Notes under the pieces: generated by a model
The model's input: the letters and a program-made list of their open reading frames with translations, nothing else
Told to the model about the DNA's origin: nothing
Databases searched by the model: none
NCBI GenBank assembly: GCA_947501845.1
Contig: CANMXP010000013.1
Coordinates: 1 to 64,000, forward strand
Direction of reading: 5' to 3'
Length of the DNA stretch: 64,000 nucleotides
Origin: an uncultured Flavobacteriaceae bacterium
GTDB lineage: Bacteria > Bacteroidota > Bacteroidia > Flavobacteriales > Flavobacteriaceae
Translations under genes and position numbers: made by a program
In this document: positions 42,738 through 52,761 of the stretch, in pieces
Numbering within the stretch: position 1 is the stretch's first letter
Layout: each line of letters starts with the position of its first letter

Positions 42738-43862
42738 ATGAAAATCAATACCATTTTATGTTGCATCTTATTATGTATACATTTTCAGATTATCAACTCA
42801 CAAAATCTACTGGATACTTCCACATGGACAGTCGGGACAGGTTCTGTTTCAGGTTTCGGGCAAAATGGATCTACATCCGAAAACATTAGGGAGCTTAACA
42901 AGAACCATGTAGGGAACTCAGTGGTAGTATGGAAAGCCATACCTGATGACTTAAGTAATGCGGATGGAGGCTGGAACAGTGATTATATTCCTATTGACAA
43001 TACAAAGAAATATAGATTGAGTGTTTGGGTAAAAAAAACAAACTCCAACAATGGAAATACTTATCTGGGCTGCAATAGTCATAATGGTTCATATCAAATT
43101 TACAGGCTAGATGGGGCACTGGACGCCAATCCCTATTTTTTTGTGGGTGACCTCCCTAAGCTAAATAGGTGGTATCTAATCGTGGGGTTTGTACATGAAA
43201 AAACATATACCGGAACTGAAAAATTGGGAGGGGTTTATGATGGTGTTACGGGGCAAAAAGTACTGGATACCCAGAGGGATTTTAGATTTGGGAACACTGC
43301 TGATGATCTTATGCATAGATCCTATTTGTTTTACGATACCAATACTTCGGACAGACAATATTTTTGGGAACCACGGATCGATCAGGTTACGGGCAGTGAG
43401 CCATCAATAAGAGAGCTTTTACAAGTCAATGAAGACGCACAGCTTATCTTTGGTCATGACACAGCAGGTAATCAAGCACAGTTGTTTTATTGTGACGAAG
43501 CTAACTCTTGTACTCCCTCTGTTCAAACAGTTAGCAATGCAAACGCGGTTAAAGCCCAAGTAGCAGAACTTGAACCTGATCTCATTGATGATGATGTTCA
43601 AACAGATAATTCGATAAATGAGTATACCATTTATCCAAATCCTACCTCAGGAAACATTTCAGTGTCGCTCAAAGGAACCTATTCCTCAGGGGGTTCCATG
43701 TGTATTTATAGTCTAAACGGTTCCCTGGTCAAAAAAATACATATAGATAGTTCCACGGATTATATGAATCTGGATCTCAGCGATAAACCATCAGGAATGT
43801 ATGTAATGCGTCTGTATTTCACCAATGGAAATATAATGACCAAAAAAATAATTAAAAAATAA
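42738..43862 (+). CDS. Secreted T9SS-sorted protein, partner of RHS protein
   Basis: A 374-residue protein. A signal peptide ends near IINSQ (about 21). Residues about 22-200 form a jelly-roll, carbohydrate-binding-like sandwich (LLDTSTWTVGTGSVSGFGQN; KKYRLSVWVKKTNSNNGNTY; FYDTNTSDRQYFWEPRID). The C-terminal 75 residues are a T9SS type A domain (YTIYPNPTSGNISV, ending KPSGMYVMRLYF and KKIIKK). The RHS toxin gene starts two bases after its stop. This protein, not the RHS protein, carries the T9SS signal, so it may anchor or help present the toxin, which is inference. Confidence 0.82.
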   Translation: MKINTILCCILLCIHFQIINSQNLLDTSTWTVGTGSVSGFGQNGSTSENIRELNKNHVGNSVVVWKAIPDDLSNADGGWNSDYIPIDNTKKYRLSVWVKKTNSNNGNTYLGCNSHNGSYQIYRLDGALDANPYFFVGDLPKLNRWYLIVGFVHEKTYTGTEKLGGVYDGVTGQKVLDTQRDFRFGNTADDLMHRSYLFYDTNTSDRQYFWEPRIDQVTGSEPSIRELLQVNEDAQLIFGHDTAGNQAQLFYCDEANSCTPSVQTVSNANAVKAQVAELEPDLIDDDVQTDNSINEYTIYPNPTSGNISVSLKGTYSSGGSMCIYSLNGSLVKKIHIDSSTDYMNLDLSDKPSGMYVMRLYFTNGNIMTKKIIKK

Positions 43863-43863
43863 T

Positions 43864-46800
43864 ATGAGCATGATAAAGAAGTATTATATCTGTTTTACTT
43901 TCGTTTTAGTATCCATAGCGTCTTTTGCACAAAAAACACCCGATAACCTGATTAACGGTAGTGAAGCTTCAAAACTGATCCCATCAAAATCTATTTTTAG
44001 TAACAATAAAAAAGTTTCCTTTGGGAAAGGAGTAGTAGAAACGAGTAAATCGAGCACATTGGTTTCCCAATCGTCGGTAGCTTCAATGACTGCACCCCCA
44101 CCCCCTCCTCCATTAATACCGCATTTACCACTCCCAACCTCCCAAGCAGGAACCACACCTGCGGAATTTTCGGTTGCACCATCAGGAGCGGCAACATACA
44201 ATGTGCCCATAACAGTACCTCCTGGCGTAAGGGATATTACTCCGGATATCGGGTTGAGTTTTAATAGTCAGGTCTCTAATGGTCTGGCTGGTTGGGGCTG
44301 GAATATTTCGGGTCTGTCATCCATAAGTAGGGTTTCGTCCACTCATTTTCATGATGAACAAATTGATGGGGTCGACTTTGATGAAAATGATCGTTTCGCC
44401 ATGGATGGTAAACGATTGCTGCTCAAATCGGGAACTTATGGAGCTGCTGATTCCGAATATGTGACAGAAGTTTACTCTAATATAAAGATTAAAGCTTATG
44501 GTACATCCCCTTACGGTGCTGGCTATGGTCCCTCATATTTTATTGTTTATTTTCCCGACGGGTCTAGAGTTTGGTACGGAAGCGGAGGATCAAACGCGAG
44601 AAGTCGAATGGAATGGTCCATAGGAAGAAGAATGGATCCACAAGGTAACAGCATTTTCTACAATTACGTTACAGACGGAGAGCTAAGAGCTATAGACAGA
44701 ATTTCTTATGGGGGCAATGGAACTGCCCAAAATGATATTTTATTTTATTACAGGAACAGAAAAAGACCAGAGTCTGGATATGTGGCAGGGAGAGAGTTTA
44801 AAAGAAAAAAAATACTGGAGCGGATAGAGACCAAATCCAGAGCTAGTGGGGCACAATTATATCGCAAATATGAACTGAGCCATAGCCAGACCAATTTTGG
44901 TTATGAGCGTTTGGTATCCATAAAGGAATTTAATAAGGACGACGAGTCCGCAAGCCCTATTACATTTAGTTATGACAATTCAACAACCAATCTTTATCCC
45001 GAGACGCATTCAAGTAGTATCACCCCGGGATACAATTATCAAACGGATGCAGTCGTTTCCGGGGAATTTGATGGGGACGGAAACCTGGACTTTATTCTCT
45101 ATAACAAGAACACCCGAAACCAAATACATATTTTCGATAACCTTTATGGGGCATCGGGAGGTCTGGAAATAGGAAGGACCTATAACCTACCAAAGTTCGA
45201 TGCTGTTATAGGCAATAATATGCTTAATCACGAAGGAAAAAAACTGGCGCAACAGGGAATCTCGCTCATATATGAAAATAAAAACGATAATGTGCCCAGC
45301 GTAGAGTTCAAGAATTATTATAGCAGTGTAACGGGGTTACATTACCATTATTCCAAGACCTGGAATGCACCAACCTATAATTATGACTATTACGGAGGGA
45401 GCTCGGACAAAAGAATAAAACCCGTTGAATATGTATCAGGGGATTTTAATGGCGATGGACTTACCGATGTTTTGGCAGTAGGCAAACCATATACTACAAG
45501 ATATTGTCATAGAACATCTTATCCCGATGATTACTACGACTATCAGGAAGATTACTATATCAACTACTACCCTTCAATATATAGTGACTATGACGAATAT
45601 TACAGTGATGTTCATGGTGGTGGGGGGAGTTACTCTTGCAACACAAGCACCTCCAACTATAAGTCGATCTATTTTATTGATCTAAACAGAAACCTTAGCT
45701 CTGGTTTTACCAAATACGCTGGTAGTCTTCAGGAAGTTTTAAGCGCAACTGGTCGTGTATTGGCGGCGGACTTTAATGGTGATGGAAAAACAGATCTGTT
45801 CCATTTTTCTGAAGGGAAACTTTATGTTTATGAGTTAAACAACAATAGCCAATTATCGCTGATACATACCGAATCTGATTCCTATATAAAAATGGACAGG
45901 CCCATTCTACTTGGTGATTATAACGGTGATGGAAAAACGGACTTTGTCATACCTACGGCGTACAATAGCAAAAATTGGAGATTCTTTTTGTCGATGGGCA
46001 GTACCATTTATAAATATACTAAAAATATAGAGCTTTTTACATATGCTGAAGACCAGGTTTTTGCCCACTATAATTATAAAGAAGGCCCTATTACCAATGC
46101 CATCGGGGAATTTAAGTTCATTGCCCAAGATGTCAATGGAGATGGAAAAACCGATTTAATAAAACACCTCATAGTAAGTGCCCACTCATCAAACCATAGC
46201 TACTCGGACGATATTGTCAATATCCATGTAAACGTATTTGGGGAAAATGATACAACGCCATCCTTTGAGCATACCTCAAATTTCACGCGTTCTAATACCG
46301 GGGTATCTAAATATGGGTTCCCAATAGCACTTAACATAGATCAATCAAACGATAATATAGAGTATGCCTATATTTCGGCAAACAGCTTATCGGCATACAA
46401 ATTTGAGGGAAACCATAGGCGGGATGTTACCTTAAAGCAGATTACCAATAATGGCAAGACCTACCAGATAGATTATTCTGGTCTGACCACCCAGGGGGAC
46501 TATTCCTCGCAAATTTATGCTGCACAATATGACCAAATATATCCATATGTGAATATAAATACCGTCCCCTCCTTAAAACTGGTCGGAAAAATAAGGGAAA
46601 TCGCAGGAGGCATTACCAGAACCCAGGATTTTAGTTATTCCGGAGCGGTGACTCACGCCAGTGGTCTGGGCTTTTTAGGTTTTAAGCAGGTTAAAAAAAC
46701 AAATATTTACGGTGATGGCGTCCAGACATTATGGAATATTACGGATTTTAACATACAAAAACGTGGCGCCCCCATACGAAATTGGGTAGCGCTAAGTCCT

Positions 46801-49800
46801 ACCAACGCCCCAAATAGTTTTATAAACAAAACGGAATATACATATAACACCCAACTGGGATCTGATAAGCTTTTCATCAACGTACAATCACAGGTTGTTT
46901 CTGAAGATGCCTTAACAGGTGTAACGAATACCAAAACCTTTAGCTATGATCCTTATTATAGCCCTACAATGGTCAAAACAACATTTCCCGGTGGTTCAGT
47001 AACTATTGAGCAACATTATACGCACAACCCTAGCCCTTTTGATAACACCTATGCTATCGGGAGGCTAGCGGAAAAAGCAACTATAAATGTTCTCCATGGA
47101 GATACTTTTACTGCCAGTGAAAAATACTCTTATAGTAATAACCTGGTTACTGAAGTTAGGCGAAAAGGACATGGTACCCCATGGCTACATGTACACTATC
47201 AATACGATGCATTTGGGAATGTGTTGCAAAAGACAGTAAGCGCCGAGGAAATCTCGGATAGAACAGAGAATTTTGAGTTTGATAGTTCTGGTAAATACAT
47301 GATCAAATCCATCGATGTCGAAGGTCTCGAAACGACATATACCTATGATATGGCAACGGGAAACCCAACGAAGGTAACAAGTGCTTATGGCCTACCAATA
47401 ACATATCTGTATGATGCATGGGGCAGGGTGAAAAAAGAAACCGATTATCTGGGCAAAGGCACATTTATCACCTATGCCAGTAACACTGATTTCGGTGCTG
47501 GAGGTGTATTAAAGACTATTAATTATGAAGAAGGACAAGATGAAAAAGTATATTATAATGCCTTGGGTTGGGTAATGAAAGAAGGAGTTTTAAGCATAAA
47601 CAATAAATGGATATTTAAAAGCTATGAATATGATGTGGCAGGGAAAAAGCTAAAGGAGAGTGAACCTTATTTCAGTACATCCTCCCCATCGCAGTGGAAC
47701 CAGTATGCTTTTGATGAGTATGGCAGGCCAATAACACAACAATTATATACGGGGAAAATAATAAACACGACCTATAACGGCCTGTCTGCTACAGTGACCG
47801 ACGGTATCAAAACAGTGACTTCAACTAAGGATGCATTGGGTAATATCATCAGTGTGGAAGATGAGGGAGGCACTATTAATTATACCTACTATGCCAATGG
47901 GAAAATGAAGTCCACCAATTATGGTGACCATGTGATAAACGTGACCATTGATGGCTGGGGCAGGAAAACCGCCTTATCAGATCCTTCTGCGGGAACTTTT
48001 ACCTATCAATACAATATTTTAGGGGAGCTATTAGAGGAAACCACACCCAAAGGGACTACAAGCTATCAATACAATGTCATAGGCAAGTTGGTGCATAAAG
48101 AAATTGTTGGGGATCAAACAAACATAGCCACGAATTATGAATATGATGCTACAACAAAACTTTTAAAGCGTATGCGGGCTATAGATAGTAAAATGGGCAT
48201 TAATTACGATTACAACTATTATTATGATAGCAACAAACGCTTAAGCAAAGTGACGGAGGATAACGGCACAGCAAATTTTGAGAAGCAATTGAACTATGAT
48301 GGTTATGGAAGGGTTAATAGAGAAGTATATATAACGAACAGTACCACAACAGGAGTAAGCAGTACTGTATCAATAAAAAATGTATACGATACTAATACAG
48401 GGATATTAAAAGAAATAAAAGAGTTTAATATAAATGAGCGTTTATGGAGAATTAATACCGAAGATGCAAGAGGCAATGCATTAAGTATTAGTTTGGGAAA
48501 TGGGATTATCAAAAAAAAGGAGTATGACCAATTTGGCTTCTTAACGAATGTTACCCATAAGGAAGAGGGAGATGATGGTGTACAGGCACTAAAAATAGAT
48601 TATGATTTTGATGCGCAGAGAGGAATTTTGAATAGCCGTAAGAACTACGCATTTACAAACTGGGACGAAGGGTTCACATATGACAATTTAGATAGGTTGA
48701 CCCAGATTAGTGGAGCAGTCAATCAAGAACAAGCATATGATGATCGTGGTAGGATAACAGATAATTCGTTCGTAGGGGCATATAATTATAACAACGCTAC
48801 AACCTATCAATTAGCAAATATTGATTTAAATACCCAGGGGGATTTATATTATCAGCAAAACAAATTACAACAGATTACCTATAATGCCTTTAAAAAGCCT
48901 GTCAAGATCTTTCAGGAAGACCATGGACGGGTAGATTTCTCATATGGGCCTTTTATGAACAGAACGCATGCCTATTATGGAGGTCTGGAGGAAGATATTA
49001 GCCAACGGCGATATCACAAACAGTATTCAAGTATCATACCTGTTGAGATTGTAGAAGATTTGGATGAAGGGAGTACAAAGATTATTACCTATGTTGGAGG
49101 TGATGCCTATACAGCTCCCATAGCATATATAAGAGAACAAGCACAATCTGTTTCCATAAACGGATACCATTACTTGCATCGTGATTATTTGGGAAGCATC
49201 CTTGCCATATCCAATTCTAGTGCGGAGATTGTGGAACAGCGCCAGTTTGGTGCATGGGGGCTGACAGACCAATTTGCAAGCGTAGAGGGTGGCATAACTT
49301 TTGATCATAATTCGCTCATAGGAAGGGGCTTTACGGGGCACGAACATTTTTTTGACGTGTCGCTCATCCATATGAACGGTCGTATGTACGATGCCAAGTT
49401 AGGGCGCTTCCTATCACCAGATAATTTTATACAGGATCCATACAATACACAAAGTTTTAACCGTTATGGGTATGTATGGAACAACCCATTATCGTATAAT
49501 GATCCTAGTGGGGAAATTCTATGGATGGCTGTTTTGGCTGGAGCCATTGTTGGTGCCATTTCAGGTGCTGCTGCCTATATTGGGTATGTTGTACAAACAG
49601 GAAACTGGAGCTGGGGCGGGTTTGCCATGGCGGTTTTGGGAGGTGCGCTTGTTGGTGGTATTACAGGAGCTATAGCTCCTGGTATCTTTCCCGCAATGAT
49701 TACTGTCGGTTATTTTTGGGCAGCGGCAGCAACCGCTTTTGTGAGTTCGTTTTTACCCTCATTTAGCGTGCCTGTAGGAGATTGGAATGTGAACATTAGC

Positions 49801-50541
49801 CCCTCAATAGCATTTGGTAATGCCTCTGGTATAGGAGCAAGTTTAAGTGTTGGGTATAATGATAGGCATTGGAGTTTCTCTGGGGGTATTGGGTATATGC
49901 ACTATGGCAATTATAACGGTTTTGGAAATGGTGTAGAAATAAGAAAATCTATATTGGCGGCCTATGATGATGGTAGAACAGGGTTTTCATTGGGAACTAA
50001 TTGGTGGAGCGGTAATTTAGGGGGCGGAAATGATGATTTTCACCAAAGAACAGGGGTGATGGGTTTTAGACATGGTGACTTTAAATTACGTTATGAAAAT
50101 GACGGAGGAGCTATCATAAAACACTTGTATTTAGGAGATAGAGGAGATAGTTACAGAACGGCTTCGCTTCAGTTGTCAGCAGGTGATTTTTCGGCTGGAT
50201 TTAGACTTTTTACAGGAAAAAGAGATGACGGAGAAGAATCTAAAATTATAAATTCCAAGGGTAAACTAGTGAATCCCACTTTTAATCCTCAATTAAGAGG
50301 AGCATATGGAAGAAAATTTAAACATGGCTTTGCCAATGAAGTGGGTACTCCTTACAGGTTAGGAGCCCTAACTTTTGGATATAAAGGATTTAGAATAGGC
50401 ACTAATAGTGAACATATAAGACATGCAATTCAAAATAGATTTATTCATAATGCTATTGGAGATAGAGGCTTTAGAAATATGTCTTGGGATTGGCAAGGAA
50501 TTTTTCAATACAGAACAGAAAACACTTTTACATCATGGTAA
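43864..50541 (+). CDS. SpvB/RHS polymorphic toxin with C-terminal type-23 toxin domain
   Basis: A 2225-residue protein. The Sec signal peptide (FTFVLVSIASFAQ) is followed by a Pro-rich linker and an SpvB/TcdB-type N-domain from about 100 (GAATYNVPITVPPGVRDITP). FG-GAP calcium-binding repeats of the form D-x-N-G-D-G-x-x-D lie near 402, 525, 635, 682 and 755. Many YD repeats run from about 1070 to 1770. The RHS core has DYLGSILAISN near 1774 and GRMYDAKLGRFLSPDNF near 1839; after YNDPSGEI (about 1880) the variable tail begins. The tail has a Gly-rich hydrophobic stretch, then a beta-rich domain matching polymorphic toxin type 23 (FSLGTNWWSGNLGGG; YRTASLQLSAGDFSAGFRLF; GFRIGTNSEHIRHAIQNRF). No PAAR or T6SS gene is nearby; the Sec signal implies an envelope route. 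Four candidate immunity lipoproteins follow. Confidence 0.93.
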   Translation: MSMIKKYYICFTFVLVSIASFAQKTPDNLINGSEASKLIPSKSIFSNNKKVSFGKGVVETSKSSTLVSQSSVASMTAPPPPPPLIPHLPLPTSQAGTTPAEFSVAPSGAATYNVPITVPPGVRDITPDIGLSFNSQVSNGLAGWGWNISGLSSISRVSSTHFHDEQIDGVDFDENDRFAMDGKRLLLKSGTYGAADSEYVTEVYSNIKIKAYGTSPYGAGYGPSYFIVYFPDGSRVWYGSGGSNARSRMEWSIGRRMDPQGNSIFYNYVTDGELRAIDRISYGGNGTAQNDILFYYRNRKRPESGYVAGREFKRKKILERIETKSRASGAQLYRKYELSHSQTNFGYERLVSIKEFNKDDESASPITFSYDNSTTNLYPETHSSSITPGYNYQTDAVVSGEFDGDGNLDFILYNKNTRNQIHIFDNLYGASGGLEIGRTYNLPKFDAVIGNNMLNHEGKKLAQQGISLIYENKNDNVPSVEFKNYYSSVTGLHYHYSKTWNAPTYNYDYYGGSSDKRIKPVEYVSGDFNGDGLTDVLAVGKPYTTRYCHRTSYPDDYYDYQEDYYINYYPSIYSDYDEYYSDVHGGGGSYSCNTSTSNYKSIYFIDLNRNLSSGFTKYAGSLQEVLSATGRVLAADFNGDGKTDLFHFSEGKLYVYELNNNSQLSLIHTESDSYIKMDRPILLGDYNGDGKTDFVIPTAYNSKNWRFFLSMGSTIYKYTKNIELFTYAEDQVFAHYNYKEGPITNAIGEFKFIAQDVNGDGKTDLIKHLIVSAHSSNHSYSDDIVNIHVNVFGENDTTPSFEHTSNFTRSNTGVSKYGFPIALNIDQSNDNIEYAYISANSLSAYKFEGNHRRDVTLKQITNNGKTYQIDYSGLTTQGDYSSQIYAAQYDQIYPYVNINTVPSLKLVGKIREIAGGITRTQDFSYSGAVTHASGLGFLGFKQVKKTNIYGDGVQTLWNITDFNIQKRGAPIRNWVALSPTNAPNSFINKTEYTYNTQLGSDKLFINVQSQVVSEDALTGVTNTKTFSYDPYYSPTMVKTTFPGGSVTIEQHYTHNPSPFDNTYAIGRLAEKATINVLHGDTFTASEKYSYSNNLVTEVRRKGHGTPWLHVHYQYDAFGNVLQKTVSAEEISDRTENFEFDSSGKYMIKSIDVEGLETTYTYDMATGNPTKVTSAYGLPITYLYDAWGRVKKETDYLGKGTFITYASNTDFGAGGVLKTINYEEGQDEKVYYNALGWVMKEGVLSINNKWIFKSYEYDVAGKKLKESEPYFSTSSPSQWNQYAFDEYGRPITQQLYTGKIINTTYNGLSATVTDGIKTVTSTKDALGNIISVEDEGGTINYTYYANGKMKSTNYGDHVINVTIDGWGRKTALSDPSAGTFTYQYNILGELLEETTPKGTTSYQYNVIGKLVHKEIVGDQTNIATNYEYDATTKLLKRMRAIDSKMGINYDYNYYYDSNKRLSKVTEDNGTANFEKQLNYDGYGRVNREVYITNSTTTGVSSTVSIKNVYDTNTGILKEIKEFNINERLWRINTEDARGNALSISLGNGIIKKKEYDQFGFLTNVTHKEEGDDGVQALKIDYDFDAQRGILNSRKNYAFTNWDEGFTYDNLDRLTQISGAVNQEQAYDDRGRITDNSFVGAYNYNNATTYQLANIDLNTQGDLYYQQNKLQQITYNAFKKPVKIFQEDHGRVDFSYGPFMNRTHAYYGGLEEDISQRRYHKQYSSIIPVEIVEDLDEGSTKIITYVGGDAYTAPIAYIREQAQSVSINGYHYLHRDYLGSILAISNSSAEIVEQRQFGAWGLTDQFASVEGGITFDHNSLIGRGFTGHEHFFDVSLIHMNGRMYDAKLGRFLSPDNFIQDPYNTQSFNRYGYVWNNPLSYNDPSGEILWMAVLAGAIVGAISGAAAYIGYVVQTGNWSWGGFAMAVLGGALVGGITGAIAPGIFPAMITVGYFWAAAATAFVSSFLPSFSVPVGDWNVNISPSIAFGNASGIGASLSVGYNDRHWSFSGGIGYMHYGNYNGFGNGVEIRKSILAAYDDGRTGFSLGTNWWSGNLGGGNDDFHQRTGVMGFRHGDFKLRYENDGGAIIKHLYLGDRGDSYRTASLQLSAGDFSAGFRLFTGKRDDGEESKIINSKGKLVNPTFNPQLRGAYGRKFKHGFANEVGTPYRLGALTFGYKGFRIGTNSEHIRHAIQNRFIHNAIGDRGFRNMSWDWQGIFQYRTENTFTSW

Positions 50542-51086
50542 GTAGACTTTTTTATATCGGCATTTTATTTCTAATTCTTTATGGTTGTGCACCATTAAAA
50601 AATGAATATGCTCAATTAAGATTCAAATCGAAGAGGTTTACAATTAAACCTAATAAAAGTGTCATTTTAAATACTAAAATAGATACCAGCTCTTTTTACC
50701 TTAAAGTACTCGAAGATGATAGAAATTATATGTATGATATTAAAAATCAAAAAAAAGAGATCAAAAATTTTGGAATAGGAATTAAATTCTATTCAGGAGG
50801 CAAAGTGGGGTTATTTAATAACGTTGATATTAAAAACAAAGAGACTCTTGACCCTAAAAAAGCAACGATGGGTTATTACGAGGAAATTAATGGAGAACTA
50901 TTTTTGGAATTTATATTTAATCATGTTCAATCTGGAAATTATTTAGTGAAAAACAAAATCTTTTTGATTGAAAATGATTCGGTAAAAATAAAATCTTATA
51001 AGAAGGCTATTTCTCCAGAGCATTTGGCTATTTATAAAAAGATTGAATTACCAAATGAGTTTTTAATTTACACCCCTGATTGGTAA
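50535..51086 (+). CDS. Candidate immunity lipoprotein 1 of 4
   Basis: The start at 50535 overlaps the RHS stop by seven bases and gives lipoprotein signal MVSRLFYIGILFLILYGC and a product of about 183 residues; the frame is open further upstream inside the toxin gene. Family marks: LRFKSKRFTIKPNKS near the N-terminus, IGIKFYSGGKVGLFNNVD, ETLDPKKATMGYYEE, and the end LPNEFLIYTPDW. Translation coupled to the toxin, a position where cognate immunity genes lie. As a lipoprotein it would act in the periplasm or at the outer membrane, so the toxin probably works outside the cytoplasm. No database family known to me. Confidence 0.82.
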   Translation: MVSRLFYIGILFLILYGCAPLKNEYAQLRFKSKRFTIKPNKSVILNTKIDTSSFYLKVLEDDRNYMYDIKNQKKEIKNFGIGIKFYSGGKVGLFNNVDIKNKETLDPKKATMGYYEEINGELFLEFIFNHVQSGNYLVKNKIFLIENDSVKIKSYKKAISPEHLAIYKKIELPNEFLIYTPDW

Positions 51087-51122
51087 GAGTTTTTAATACA
51101 GAACACCAAAAAGGTTTATACG

Positions 51123-51665
51123 ATGGTAAAAAGAATTCTAATTATAGGTTTAATCGTAATCGCTTATGGTTGTATACCAACTAAAAACGATTACAACATG
51201 TTTAGGCATAAACCTGCTAGGTTTAGTATTAAACCAAATCATAATAAAAATTTCATAAAATACGTAGCTACATCTGCTTTTTACGCAATGATGCTAACCA
51301 AAAGTCATATTAAAAAGTACAATCTCGAAAACGTTCTTATAGGTGTAAAGTTTTACGATAAAGGTCGAATAGCTCATTTTAGAGGAATCGATTTTAATAG
51401 TTTAGAATCTCTTGATCCTAAAAAAGCAATTATGGGGTATTATAATTACGATAACAAAACTTTTTCTATTGAAAAAATATATTCGGGACCTGCACTTATT
51501 GGCTCTACACATAAGTTATCATTATCTGAAATAATACTGGAGAAATCATCAAAAGACACCTTATTCATAAGGAATTTTAATCGTTCAGTCGGAAGTGGCA
51601 ATATAACTAAATACATTAGGATGGATTTGCCAAAAGAATTTCTAATATATAAACCAGATTGGTAG
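51123..51665 (+). CDS. Candidate immunity lipoprotein 2 of 4
   Basis: A 180-residue paralogue of the gene before: signal MVKRILIIGLIVIAYGC, then FRHKPARFSIKPNHN, IGVKFYDKGRIAHFRGID, ESLDPKKAIMGYYNYD, and the end LPKEFLIYKPDW. The 36-bp spacer in front is almost the same as that before gene 3 (GAGTTTTTAATACAGAACAC shared), so the gene plus leader was duplicated as a cassette. Probably an extra immunity protein against the same or a related toxin tip. Confidence 0.8.
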   Translation: MVKRILIIGLIVIAYGCIPTKNDYNMFRHKPARFSIKPNHNKNFIKYVATSAFYAMMLTKSHIKKYNLENVLIGVKFYDKGRIAHFRGIDFNSLESLDPKKAIMGYYNYDNKTFSIEKIYSGPALIGSTHKLSLSEIILEKSSKDTLFIRNFNRSVGSGNITKYIRMDLPKEFLIYKPDW

Positions 51666-51701
51666 GAGTTTTTAATACAGAACACCAAATAGGTTTACAT
51701 C

Positions 51702-52199
51702 ATGGTAAGAAAAATTTCAATAGTAGTTTTTTTAATAATGTTGAGCTCTTGTGTTGCTCAATACCGATTAAAAAATGATAATAAAGGAGAGCCAATAGTA
51801 AATAAGGATCAGTATTCTTTAAATCGAAAAATGTCTCCAGATGTTTTTAATATAATCGATACCACATCAGTATATAAAGAAGTTACCAATAATGAATCTC
51901 TGAAAAAGAATAATTTAAACCTATTGATATTTCATGACGATGGCTATTTTGAAGATTCATCACTAAAATATTTCAAAAAGTTTGAAAGAAGCAAGAACTC
52001 TGTTTATTACGGGGGTAGATTTTTCGTTGATGGAGATAAAATATTTATCGAAAGATTTTATCCTTCAAGTGGTTCTAAAACTAGATATTATGTTAAAGAA
52101 ATAAGCGAAGGACAAGTTAAAAATGACACTATAGAAATAACCATCTTTGGTAATCGGCGTACTTATGTAAGGAATAGCTATGATGACGTTTTTAATTAA
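51702..52199 (+). CDS. Candidate immunity lipoprotein 3 of 4 (diverged)
   Basis: A 165-residue lipoprotein (VVFLIMLSSC). It keeps the general layout (VFNIIDTTSVYKEV, LLIFHDDGYFEDSSLKYF, YYGGRFFVDGDKIFIERFY) but lacks the DPKKA-MGYY block and the final PDW motif. The preceding spacer is the cassette spacer seen before gene 2. Divergence of this kind is expected among immunity genes to different toxin tips. Function is inferred from position only. Confidence 0.75.
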   Translation: MVRKISIVVFLIMLSSCVAQYRLKNDNKGEPIVNKDQYSLNRKMSPDVFNIIDTTSVYKEVTNNESLKKNNLNLLIFHDDGYFEDSSLKYFKKFERSKNSVYYGGRFFVDGDKIFIERFYPSSGSKTRYYVKEISEGQVKNDTIEITIFGNRRTYVRNSYDDVFN

Positions 52200-52235
52200 G
52201 ATTATGTTGGTATAGGTTCCTAATACATCTACACT

Positions 52236-52742
52236 GTGGTAATAAAAAAAATAATATTCATTCTAACGTCTTGCATATTAGTAGGCTGTTTAAGTTATCG
52301 TACAGAATTCAGAAAAAAACGGTTTAATAATTCGCCCCATATTCAAAACGAATGTGGTGCTTTCGGGATAATAGATACTTCGAAGCTTTATAAGAAAGTC
52401 TATATGAAAAGTATTATAAATAATGAGGAATTAATAGAATTTAATCAGGAGTATTTGAAGTTTTATAAAAATTGTAAAGTTGGTGATTTTTTCCACTATG
52501 ATAGTAAGGATATTAATTCACTCAACCCTAAAAAAGCAGATATGGGATTCTATTATTTCGATAAAGAAATGATTACTACGAAAATTTATTTTGACCATCC
52601 GCAAGGAGGAGGTTTTGTAACTCAGAGCTTTTCTGCAAGGATAGACAATGATACACTTGAACTTAAAAATGAAAAGTATATAAGCAAATATAAATTAATA
52701 AACTTACCAAAAGAGTTTTTAGTATATGAGCCTGATTGGTAA
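52236..52742 (+). CDS. Candidate immunity lipoprotein 4 of 4 (GTG start)
   Basis: A 168-residue lipoprotein beginning with GTG at 52236 (MVIKKIIFILTSCILVGC). It has FGIIDTSKLYKKVYMKS, LNPKKADMGFYYFDKE and the end LPKEFLVYEPDW, so it groups with genes 1 and 2 at the C-terminus and with gene 3 at the N-terminal IIDT block. It is the last gene of the array; its stop is followed within 20 bp by an LRR gene fragment, so the array ends at a recombination point. Confidence 0.78.
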   Translation: MVIKKIIFILTSCILVGCLSYRTEFRKKRFNNSPHIQNECGAFGIIDTSKLYKKVYMKSIINNEELIEFNQEYLKFYKNCKVGDFFHYDSKDINSLNPKKADMGFYYFDKEMITTKIYFDHPQGGGFVTQSFSARIDNDTLELKNEKYISKYKLINLPKEFLVYEPDW

Positions 52743-52761
52743 TATAATTATCAATAATAAG

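Noticed and set aside
43864-50541. T6SS effector with PAAR or VgrG partner
   Set aside because: No PAAR motif in the N-terminus, no tss/vgr genes, and a clear Sec signal peptide.
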